Shown here in pieces: positions 5,414-11,605 of a stretch of DNA of 11,605 nucleotides; positions within the stretch are counted from its first letter, which is position 1; every line of letters starts with the position of its first letter. Origin of the DNA: an uncultured Oscillospiraceae bacterium. Its GTDB lineage: Bacteria > Bacillota > Clostridia > Oscillospirales > Oscillospiraceae. Under the pieces are notes generated by a model, which had not been told where the DNA came from, searched no databases, and saw only the letters and a list, made by a program, of their open reading frames with translations. The position numbers and the translations under genes are program-made. The stretch is from positions 1 through 11,605 of the forward strand of contig CAADVN010000244.1 in assembly GCA_900752445.1 (NCBI GenBank), read 5' to 3'.

Positions 5414-6500
5414 ACGCAGTTTTTACGCGCCCGAGCTCACAAAGCCGACGCAGTCGCCGGCGCCCACCGAGACCCCGGCGCCCACCGAGACCCCGGCACC
5501 CACGCCGGTGCCAACTGAGGAGCTTCCGGTCGTGACCGTGTTCCCCGGAGTGGACGGAGAACAGCCCGTAGAGACGGCGCAGGTCCAGCCCACGGAGAGC
5601 CCTGCTCCGGAGCCGGAGCCGCAGGTAAATAACCTGTGGATAGCGGCTGCGGCGGCTCTGGCCGCGGCGCTCATAGTATCGGCTGTTTTTCTGGCCCTTC
5701 GCCGCCGCGGAAGGTCGAAGCAGAGACCGGCGCGCAAGGCCGGGCTCACTATAGGCAAGGTCCACGCACAGGGCCGGCGTGAGAGCCAGCAGGACTGCTT
5801 TGCCGTGTCCCCGGGTGAGCTGACGGATGAGCTCGGTCTGCTCGTGGTGGTCGCGGACGGCATGGGCGGGCTGTCGGACGGCGACAAGATAAGCCAGGCC
5901 GCGGTGAGCGCGATGCTTGACGGTTTTTGCAGCGTGCGCGGCGAGCCGAGGCTGGTGCTGCTCGAGCTCGTGCGGAAGGCGAATCAGGCGGTGAACCGCG
6001 TACTGGGGCCCGACAAGCTCTCAAAAAGCGGCTCCACCCTGGCGGCGGCGCTGATAAAAGACGGTGTTGTCCACTGGCTCAGCATCGGTGACAGCCGGAT
6101 AGCCCTCCTGCGCGGAGGCGAGCTGTATCAGCTCAACCGCGAGCACATCTACGAAAACGAGCTCCTGCTCGGAGCCGTCAACGGCACGGAGACCTTCGAC
6201 AGCGCCATGTCCCATCCCAGGCGGGCCGGGCTCACGAGCTATCTGGGCATGGGCCGGCTCAAATACATCGACATGCCGGCGCGGCCCCTGCCTCTGCGTG
6301 AGGGCGACAAGCTCATACTCATGAGCGACGGCGTGTACAATGCGCTCAGCGATGCGGAGCTCAAGGCGGCGCTCACGCAGGGCGCGCAGCAGGCCGCAAA
6401 GGCCATAGAGGACGCCATAGAGGCGAAGGGCTATACGACACAGGACAATTTCACCGCCGTCATCGTAGAGGCAGGCGGGAGCGAAAGGCAGGAGGGCTGA
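5400..6500 (+). CDS. Membrane-anchored PP2C-family protein phosphatase
   Basis: A 366-residue Mn/Mg-dependent Ser/Thr phosphatase fixed to the membrane. Residues ~14-75 are Pro/Thr-rich (repeated PAPTET) and precede a single membrane helix at ~79-100. RRRGRSK follows, so the positive-inside rule puts the N-terminal segment outside and the phosphatase inside; there is no separate signal peptide. The PP2C domain spans ~115-357, with a divergent first motif (RRESQQD, 126-132; usually R-x-x-N-E/Q-D), VADGMGG (151-157), SGSTLAAAL (210-218), GDSRIALL (230-237), MSDG (308-311) and QDNFTAV (348-354). The metal-binding aspartates appear present. The start is ATG 5400, 14 nt inside the FHA gene, with GAGGG about 11 nt upstream; GTG 5403 is an alternative. 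It probably reverses phosphorylation by the operon's kinases. Confidence 0.88.
   Translation: MVYVKRSFYAPELTKPTQSPAPTETPAPTETPAPTPVPTEELPVVTVFPGVDGEQPVETAQVQPTESPAPEPEPQVNNLWIAAAAALAAALIVSAVFLALRRRGRSKQRPARKAGLTIGKVHAQGRRESQQDCFAVSPGELTDELGLLVVVADGMGGLSDGDKISQAAVSAMLDGFCSVRGEPRLVLLELVRKANQAVNRVLGPDKLSKSGSTLAAALIKDGVVHWLSIGDSRIALLRGGELYQLNREHIYENELLLGAVNGTETFDSAMSHPRRAGLTSYLGMGRLKYIDMPARPLPLREGDKLILMSDGVYNALSDAELKAALTQGAQQAAKAIEDAIEAKGYTTQDNFTAVIVEAGGSERQEG
5457..5510 (+). repeat. 18-bp tandem repeat in the Pro/Thr-rich segment
   Basis: Two exact 18-bp units (5457-5474, 5475-5492) and a partial third (to about 5510) encode the repeated six-residue PAPTET-type unit outside the membrane. Such in-frame repeats can change copy number by slippage without breaking the gene. 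Confidence 0.8.
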
Positions 6501-7213
6501 TGATTCAGACAGCAAGCTACACCGACATAGGCGGCAGGCCGAGGAATGAGGACAGCGTACGCATTACCTCGCAGGGCAGCATGCTGTGCGCGGTGGTCGC
6601 CGACGGCCTGGGCGGGCACGGCGGCGGGGCGGACGCCTCGGCTGCGGCCGCGGAGCTCATCTGCCGCAGCTGGGACGGGACGGTGAACGAGGACTACCTG
6701 TCCGAGCTCATACAGGCGGCGCACCGGAAGGTCCTGAACATGCAGACAGCCGCCTGCTCCATGAAGACGACGGTCACGCTGCTGACGCTCAACGGCATGA
6801 AGGCCGCCTGGGCGCACGTCGGGGATTCGCGCATCTACCATTTCCACGACGGCGAGCTGGTGTCGCAGACGCGCGACCACAGCGCTTCACAGATAGCGGT
6901 CATGCTGGGCAGCATCACCGAGCGGGAGATCCGCTTCCACGAGGACCGAAACCGGGTGTACCGCGCCCTGGGCCAGGACGGCGAGCTCAAGGTGGACACG
7001 CATTTTGAACCGCTCGCGCCGGGCAGGCACGCGTTTCTGCTCTGCACCGACGGCTTTTGGGAGTACGTGCTGGAGCCGGAAATGGAAAAGGACCTGAACG
7101 CCTCCTTCAGCCCCGAGGACTGGCTGGAGCACATGCGCTCGAGGCTGGCGGCGAGGGTGCCGGCTGATAACGACAACAATTCCGCCGCGGCGGTCTGGGT
7201 CGATATGACCTGA
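6500..7213 (+). CDS. Soluble PP2C-family Ser/Thr phosphatase (PrpC/Stp-like)
   Basis: A 237-residue cytoplasmic phosphatase, the length of single-domain PrpC/Stp enzymes. All core motifs are present: GRPRNEDS (12-19), VVADGLGGHGGG (32-43), MKTTVTLL (88-95), GDSRIYHF (108-115), QTRDHS (123-128), CTDGFWE (182-188) and a final DNDNNSAAAV (223-232) that supplies the last metal ligand. No membrane helix or signal peptide is seen. The start is ATG 6500, sharing one base with the preceding stop (TGATG), with AGGAGG only 4 nt upstream; translational coupling to the membrane PP2C is likely. The two phosphatases are clearly different in sequence, so this is not a recent tandem duplication; division of labour between membrane and cytosol is inference. 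Confidence 0.9.
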   Translation: MIQTASYTDIGGRPRNEDSVRITSQGSMLCAVVADGLGGHGGGADASAAAAELICRSWDGTVNEDYLSELIQAAHRKVLNMQTAACSMKTTVTLLTLNGMKAAWAHVGDSRIYHFHDGELVSQTRDHSASQIAVMLGSITEREIRFHEDRNRVYRALGQDGELKVDTHFEPLAPGRHAFLLCTDGFWEYVLEPEMEKDLNASFSPEDWLEHMRSRLAARVPADNDNNSAAAVWVDMT

Positions 7214-7230
7214 TTAAACAGGGGGGTAAA

Positions 7231-8592
7231 ATGATGAGAAAAAGGATACTGAGCCTGGTACTTGCAGCTATAATGTGCCTGATGCTCTTCTCCGGCTGCG
7301 GCAGCGAGGCCTCTGGCAGCAGCGCCGCCTCTGCCTCCAGGAGCGGTGTTGTGCGCATACTGTCCTTCATGCCGACCGAGGTCGACTATGATGACGACGG
7401 GAACGAGTCTGTGAGCTTCGGCATGGCTCTGGGTTCCGGCTTCGGCGTCGGCAAGGCCGGAGAGCAGACGGATATCTTCGTGACGAACGCGCACGTTGTC
7501 CAGAACGACGAGGTGGAGACGCCCTTCGGCACCACCGTCCTGCCCGCGTCCAACGTGTATATCCTCAAGAGCGACCAGGCTGTGACGCCCGTGGGCGGCA
7601 TCGACTACAGCCAGCTCATACCCTGCGAGGTGCTCTATGTCACCTCTGGCAGCAACTATCCGGACTATGCCATAATAAAAGCTGCGCAGACGCCGGAGGA
7701 CAGGGTCGCCCTGCCTCTGCTCGCCGACTCGTCCGAGATAGATATCGGCGACGCTGTCTATGCGCTCGGCTACCCCGGCAGCACCGATGGCGCGGAGATC
7801 GGCTTTTACGGCTCCAGCCCCGTCGCCAGCGTCGAGGACGTGACCGTGACGAGCGGCGTCATCTCGAGGTTTGCCTCGGGCGCCACGGTGGGAAACACGA
7901 AGTCGATACAGCACGACGCCGTCATAAACCACGGCAACTCCGGCGGCCCGCTCATAGATTCGCGCGGCGTCGTCATAGGCATCAACACCTGGGGCATCGG
8001 CGCGGATATACTGGAGGGAGACCAGGCGAGCTATTACGCTGTGGATATAAGCTACGTGAAGGACACGCTCGACAGCCTGGGCATCAGCTATGAGGTATAT
8101 ACCGAGGGCTCGGCCTGGCTGTACGTGGCCATAATCGCCGCGGTGCTGGCAGTCGCGGCCGTGGTGCTCGTGATACTATGGAAGAAGGGCCTGCTCAAGG
8201 GTAAAAAGCCCGCGCCCAAGCCGGGCGGCGACAGGCCAGCCGGCGGCGGCATGGAGCTCGGCGACCTGAGGATACAGGGCATGACGGGCGTCTTCGCAGG
8301 CAAGCGCTTTGCCCTCAACCAGCAGCTGAGGCTGGGCCGCGACCCGAACCGCAACGACATCGTCTATCCCGCGAACACCCAGGGCGTCAGCGGCGTGCAC
8401 TGCATGCTCACCTACGACCCCGTGAGCGGGCAGCTGTACATAAAGGACCTCGGCTCGACCTTCGGCACTGTTGTGAACAGGACCATGAGGCTCGCGCCCA
8501 GCCAGCCCATGGCGCTAAAGGTCGGCGACCAGTTCTGGGTCGGCTCCGAGAACCAGTGCTTCATGGTAACGCGCAAGGGTGGTGTGGTCTGA
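7231..8592 (+). CDS. S1C (HtrA-like) serine protease with membrane helix and C-terminal FHA domain
   Basis: A 453-residue bitopic protein. Residues 1-22 form a signal sequence ending in LFSGC (C23), a probable lipobox, though Phe at -3 is less usual. The trypsin-like domain (~38-285) has the full triad: H88 in TNAHVV, D145 in YPDYAIIK, S237 in GNSGGP. No PDZ domain follows. A membrane helix spans ~295-317, then a basic stretch (WKKGLLKGKK) and a Pro/Gly linker. The FHA domain (~345-450) shows LRLGRDPNRNDI, VSGVHCML and GSTFGTVVN. The protease therefore lies outside the membrane and the FHA domain inside. The start is ATG 7231 (ATG 7234 also possible, 7 nt after a run of six G). It lies 17 nt after the PP2C stop and 1 nt before the kinase start. 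FHA binding to a phosphorylated operon protein is the likely link; the protease substrate is unknown. Confidence 0.88.
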   Translation: MMRKRILSLVLAAIMCLMLFSGCGSEASGSSAASASRSGVVRILSFMPTEVDYDDDGNESVSFGMALGSGFGVGKAGEQTDIFVTNAHVVQNDEVETPFGTTVLPASNVYILKSDQAVTPVGGIDYSQLIPCEVLYVTSGSNYPDYAIIKAAQTPEDRVALPLLADSSEIDIGDAVYALGYPGSTDGAEIGFYGSSPVASVEDVTVTSGVISRFASGATVGNTKSIQHDAVINHGNSGGPLIDSRGVVIGINTWGIGADILEGDQASYYAVDISYVKDTLDSLGISYEVYTEGSAWLYVAIIAAVLAVAAVVLVILWKKGLLKGKKPAPKPGGDRPAGGGMELGDLRIQGMTGVFAGKRFALNQQLRLGRDPNRNDIVYPANTQGVSGVHCMLTYDPVSGQLYIKDLGSTFGTVVNRTMRLAPSQPMALKVGDQFWVGSENQCFMVTRKGGVV

Positions 8593-8593
8593 G

Positions 8594-10891
8594 ATGGTGG
8601 AATATTGTCCCTATTGCATGAACGAGGCTTCCGGCAGCAGCTGCAAGCACTGCGGCATGCCCCTGCACTGGGAGCCGGGCATCAACCAGCTTCCGGCCGG
8701 CACCATGCTGGACGGCAGCGGCCTGCACCGCTACCTGACCGGCGCGGCCATAGGCCAGGGTGGCTTCGGCATAACCTACATCGCCGTGGAGCCGGACAGC
8801 GGCAGGCGCGTCGCGGTCAAGGAGTGCTTCCCCATCCAGTGCGCGACGCGCGGCGCGAACGGCATAATGGTGGAGCCCAAGCCCGGCCAGGGCCCGCAGC
8901 TCCAGGGCGCGCTCAACAGCTTCCTGGATGAGGCGCGGCTGCTCGCCAAGCAGACGGAGCTCGAGTCCGTTGTACAGGTGCTGGACTTCTTCAGCACGAA
9001 CGGCACGGCGTATCTGGTGATGGAGTACCTCGACGGAGTGACGCTCCAGGAGAAGATGAAGAATGAAGGCCGGCTCCCGAGCCAAAAGCTGCTCGAGATG
9101 TTCCGCCCGCTCATGCGCGACATCGGCCTTTTGCACTCGTCCGGGATCATACACCGCGACATCAGCCCGGACAACATCATGTGGATGCCAAACAACAGCC
9201 TGAAGCTGCTGGACTTCGGCTGCGCGCGTTCGCTCGAGGACGGCAAGTCCATGAGCGTGCTGCTCAAGCACGGCTTCGCACCGGTGGAGCAGTACCAGAC
9301 CCGCGGCCAGGGCGCATGGACGGATATATATTCACTCTGCGCCACGCTGTACTACTGCATAACGGGCAAGCTGCCCACACCTGCGGTGGAGCGCCTCGAG
9401 GGCGGAGCACTGATGCCGCCCAACGAACTCGGCGCACAGCTGAGCGAAAAACAGCAGGAGGCGCTGCTCTGGGGCCTTGAGGTGCAGCCTGCGAAGCGGC
9501 CTCAGACGATGGAGCTGCTCATGGGCCAGATGTACTCCGACAGGAAGCCGCCCAGGAGGCAGAAGCGAGAGCCCCAGCCGGGCTCCGGCAGCGCGAAGCA
9601 GCGCACGCGCATAATAGGCGCCGCGGCGGCAGCGCTGGTCGTCATCATAGCGGTCATAGCCATAGCCGCCTCGGGCGGCAGCGGCAAAGACGGCAAGGTG
9701 AGCCTGAGCTCAGCGCCCGCAGTGACGGGCACAGGCCAGCAGCTGCTTCCGGACACGCCGTCGGCAGAGCCCAGCCAGTCTGCGGTGCCCACGGAAGAGC
9801 CGAATACGCAGGTCACTGAGGACGGGCTCAAGTACGTGGACTGCGGCAGCTATGCAAAGGTCGTAGGCTTTGACGGCGCGCTGTCCGTGGCCCTGACCCT
9901 GCCAGAGGAGATAGACGGCCTGCCCGTGACGGAGATAGGCGCGGGCGCCTTCGAGGGCCAGGAGCGGCTGCAATACTTTATCGCTTCCAGCGACCTCAAG
10001 CGCATAGGAGAGGACGCCTTCAAAGACTGCGACTGCCTTGAGGTCCTGTACCTTGCCAGGAGCGCGGAGGTCGGGGACGGCGCGTTCTCGGGCTGCACGC
10101 GGCTGCGGGCCATCATGGACCTGGGCGTCATGGAGCTCAAGCCCTCGGACTTCGGCCTCGGCTCGGATGTGATGGTGTACGAGTACGGCATGGACACGGG
10201 CAGGGGCGAGCTGAACATGCTGGTGACGGACAACGCCGGCGTAATCTACGGCCTTACCGAGGAGGATTATGCGGTGGTGCTGGACATCCCCGCCGGCCTG
10301 GATGAGGTCACGCTGCTGGACGACGCCTATGAGACCCCGGTGGTGTGGGCGCACGAGGACGCGCTCGACAATGCCGAGAGCGATATTGCGATACATATGC
10401 CCTCTGAGATGTCCTTTCCCTATGAGCTCTTCAGACGGGCGCAATGGGACCTCAAGAGCGGCAGCAGTCCGAGCTGCTACGGCATATGCTGGCTGATGAC
10501 CTGCGTCTTTACCGAGACGATAAACCTGGACAGGGAAGACAGCCTCGCTCCAGAGGAGCTGGCGTACATATCTCCTGACGGCAAGCTTGTCGAGGCGGCG
10601 CAGCAGCTCGCGGCGGAGCTCGCGGAGAACTTCGGCCACGAGCGCCCGAACGGTACCAAGTGGTCAACACTGCTGGACGAAATAGGCGTGGACTATTCCT
10701 ACGCCATGGAAACGATAGAGGACTTTGAGGTCAGTGAGGACATTAACGCCTTTTTGGCCGACCTGGCGGACTACTACCACGGCTATAACGAGGAGAAGAA
10801 CGCGCTGTTCGACCACATAGCCCTGGGATTCTATTGGACGGGAAATGAGAACGATCTGGTATATATGTGCTGCCTTGGCATAATCGAGTGA
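8594..10891 (+). CDS. Transmembrane Ser/Thr protein kinase with zinc ribbon, leucine-rich repeats and CAP-like outer domain
   Basis: A 765-residue receptor-like kinase. Residues 5-20 are a zinc ribbon (CPYC, CKHC). The kinase domain (~46-310) looks active: glycine loop IGQGGFGITY (53-62), K76 in VAVKE, E113, HRDISPDN (187-194, catalytic D189) and LDFGCAR (D207). A basic stretch precedes the membrane helix (~340-359), and a Pro/Ser/Thr-rich linker follows. Outside are BspA-type leucine-rich repeats (~425-510, with VTEIGAGAFEG, KRIGEDAFKDC and EVGDGAFSGC), a poorly defined stretch, and a CAP/SCP-like domain (~637-765) with LVEAAQQLAAELAENFGHERP, STLLDEIGVDYSY and HIALGFYW. The start is ATG 8594 because the ribbon follows directly; the GTG at 8579 adds five residues inside the protease gene. 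It lies 1 nt after the protease stop. The outer part probably senses a cell-wall or surface ligand; the ligand is unknown. Confidence 0.9.
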   Translation: MVEYCPYCMNEASGSSCKHCGMPLHWEPGINQLPAGTMLDGSGLHRYLTGAAIGQGGFGITYIAVEPDSGRRVAVKECFPIQCATRGANGIMVEPKPGQGPQLQGALNSFLDEARLLAKQTELESVVQVLDFFSTNGTAYLVMEYLDGVTLQEKMKNEGRLPSQKLLEMFRPLMRDIGLLHSSGIIHRDISPDNIMWMPNNSLKLLDFGCARSLEDGKSMSVLLKHGFAPVEQYQTRGQGAWTDIYSLCATLYYCITGKLPTPAVERLEGGALMPPNELGAQLSEKQQEALLWGLEVQPAKRPQTMELLMGQMYSDRKPPRRQKREPQPGSGSAKQRTRIIGAAAAALVVIIAVIAIAASGGSGKDGKVSLSSAPAVTGTGQQLLPDTPSAEPSQSAVPTEEPNTQVTEDGLKYVDCGSYAKVVGFDGALSVALTLPEEIDGLPVTEIGAGAFEGQERLQYFIASSDLKRIGEDAFKDCDCLEVLYLARSAEVGDGAFSGCTRLRAIMDLGVMELKPSDFGLGSDVMVYEYGMDTGRGELNMLVTDNAGVIYGLTEEDYAVVLDIPAGLDEVTLLDDAYETPVVWAHEDALDNAESDIAIHMPSEMSFPYELFRRAQWDLKSGSSPSCYGICWLMTCVFTETINLDREDSLAPEELAYISPDGKLVEAAQQLAAELAENFGHERPNGTKWSTLLDEIGVDYSYAMETIEDFEVSEDINAFLADLADYYHGYNEEKNALFDHIALGFYWTGNENDLVYMCCLGIIE

Positions 10892-10899
10892 TGCGGTGG

Positions 10900-10928
10900 T
10901 TGAAAATGCGTGGAGGAGCTAATATAAT
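10900..10928 (+). promoter_or_regulatory. Near-consensus sigma-A promoter in front of the second kinase
   Basis: TTGAAA (10900-10905) and a perfect TATAAT (10923-10928) are spaced exactly 17 nt apart in the 73-nt gap between the two kinase genes. The expected start near 10935 gives a leader of about 30 nt containing AAGGAAGG before GTG 10965. It is the best promoter match in the window and would let the second kinase and anything beyond be expressed apart from the upstream genes. Confidence 0.65.
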
Positions 10929-10968
10929 GAGAAATAATTCAGCTGGGAAGGAAGGCTGCCGGACGTGA
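10927..10968 (+). other. Possible 13-codon leader ORF overlapping the second kinase start
   Basis: A strong GGAGGAG (10912-10918) precedes ATG 10927 by 8 nt. The frame reads MRNNSAGKEGCRT and stops at TGA 10966-10968, which overlaps the GTG start of the kinase (GTGA). This is the geometry of translational coupling. Against it, ATG 10927 overlaps the -10 hexamer, so only transcripts reading through from upstream could carry it. It may be chance. Confidence 0.25.
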
Positions 10969-11605
10969 ACAGCAAGAAATATTGCCCATACTGCATGACG
11001 CCGCTCGAGGGCGACAGCCCCTGCCCGAACTGCGGGCTCACGTCGGGCAGCTACACGCCGCTGCCGCACCACATTCCGCCCGGGACGGTGCTCATGGACC
11101 GCTATCTCATAGGCCGCGTGCTCGGCGAGGGCGGCTTCGGCATAACCTACATAGGCTGTGACCTGCGGCTGGAGCTCAAGGTCGCAATAAAGGAATATTT
11201 CCCGACGAACTGGGTCGCACGGCATTCTGAGGTCTCGCTGTCGGTCAGCAGCTATGCGGGAGCGGCGGGAAGCTATGAGAAGGGCAAGAGCCGTTTCCTC
11301 TACGAGGCCAGGACGATGGCGCGCATGGATAAGCAGCCCGAGATAGTCAGCGTGCGCGATTTCTTCGAGCTGAACAACACGGCCTATATCGTCATGGAGT
11401 ATGTGGACGGCACGACCTTCAAGGAGCTTGTCGCCCAGCGCGGCGGCCGCATACCTGCGGGCGAGCTGCTGCACATGATAGAGCCGCTGTTTTCTGCGCT
11501 GAGCGCGGTGCACGAGGCGGGGCTGATACACAGGGACATAAGCCCCGACAACCTGATGCTCGAGCGCGGCAGCATCCGACTGCTGGCCTTCGGCTGCGCG
11601 CGCGA
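10965..11605 (+). CDS. Second zinc-ribbon Ser/Thr kinase-like protein, N-terminal part (runs off the window)
   Basis: A paralogue of the preceding kinase; 213 codons are in the window and the frame is open at the end. Residues 7-23 are a zinc ribbon (CPYC, CPNC). The kinase fold starts at ~46, with LGEGGFGITY (53-62), K76 in VAIKEYFP, E114 in YEARTMA, VMEYVDG (143-149) and HRDISPDN (189-196, D191). The DFG motif is altered: residues 206-210 read LLAFG, where the upstream kinase has LLDFG. The start is GTG 10965: an in-frame TAA at 10935-10937 limits the frame, the ribbon follows directly, and AAGGAAGG lies about 9 nt upstream. It has its own promoter. Downstream domains are outside the window. 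Without the DFG aspartate it may be a pseudokinase or have weak activity; a single base (GAC to GCC) separates the two states, so a sequencing error must be excluded. Confidence 0.88.
   Translation, partial: MNSKKYCPYCMTPLEGDSPCPNCGLTSGSYTPLPHHIPPGTVLMDRYLIGRVLGEGGFGITYIGCDLRLELKVAIKEYFPTNWVARHSEVSLSVSSYAGAAGSYEKGKSRFLYEARTMARMDKQPEIVSVRDFFELNNTAYIVMEYVDGTTFKELVAQRGGRIPAGELLHMIEPLFSALSAVHEAGLIHRDISPDNLMLERGSIRLLAFGCAR

Noticed and set aside
5413..5453. FHA protein and membrane PP2C as one gene split by a frameshift
   Set aside because: The FHA protein ends after its complete FHA domain and the usual C-terminal tail, and the PP2C has its own start region; a short overlap of separate genes explains it.
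6835..7932. Long minus-strand open frame opposite the second PP2C and the protease
   Set aside because: It crosses two well-supported plus-strand genes, shows no recognisable domain, and follows from the third-base GC bias.
9710..10639. Minus-strand open frame of 309 codons opposite the first kinase
   Set aside because: Antisense shadow; the plus frame has kinase, LRR and CAP motifs without interruption.

Overview
The window comes from a GC-rich, spore-forming, anaerobic Firmicute, most likely a gut clostridium of the Oscillospiraceae type. Three things point there: a SpoIIID gene, a butyryl-CoA:acetate / 4-hydroxybutyrate CoA-transferase typical of butyrate producers, and Gram-positive signals (strong GGAGG ribosome binding sites, sigma-A-like promoters) combined with high GC and frequent AUA and AGG codons. 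The genus is inference.

Left part (1-4623), housekeeping and accessory metabolism. The window opens inside mgtE (Mg2+ channel; end of the CBS domain plus the membrane domain, plus strand). It converges on a minus-strand CoA-transferase gene, with a shared bidirectional terminator between them. Upstream of the CoA-transferase lies a minus-strand AGCS-family sodium:alanine symporter with a TTG start. Divergent from the symporter is ylmH/rqcP2, an S4-domain ribosome quality-control factor. Its best promoter places the transcript start on the ATG, which suggests a leaderless mRNA. ylmH converges on spoIIID, the mother-cell sporulation regulator, with another hairpin between them.

Right part (4775-11605), a plus-strand Ser/Thr phosphorylation operon divergent from spoIIID. 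Order: zinc-ribbon/FHA adaptor; membrane-anchored PP2C phosphatase with a Pro/Thr-rich outer segment; soluble PP2C phosphatase; exported S1C (HtrA-like) protease joined through one membrane helix to a cytoplasmic FHA domain; transmembrane Ser/Thr kinase with an N-terminal zinc ribbon and an outer part made of BspA-type leucine-rich repeats plus a CAP/SCP-like domain; then a paralogous zinc-ribbon kinase cut by the window end. The first five genes overlap or lie within 17 nt of each other. The second kinase has its own near-consensus promoter (TTGAAA-N17-TATAAT).

The set holds writers (two kinases), erasers (two PP2Cs) and readers (two FHA proteins), with three membrane proteins that could link an envelope signal to phosphorylation inside the cell. 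Its substrate and signal cannot be read from the sequence. Most unusual are the CAP-like outer domain on a kinase, the protease-TM-FHA fusion, and the DFG-to-AFG change in the second kinase, which may be a pseudokinase. No RNA genes, CRISPR arrays, insertion sequences or phage genes were seen, and no gene-free stretch exceeds about 160 bases.
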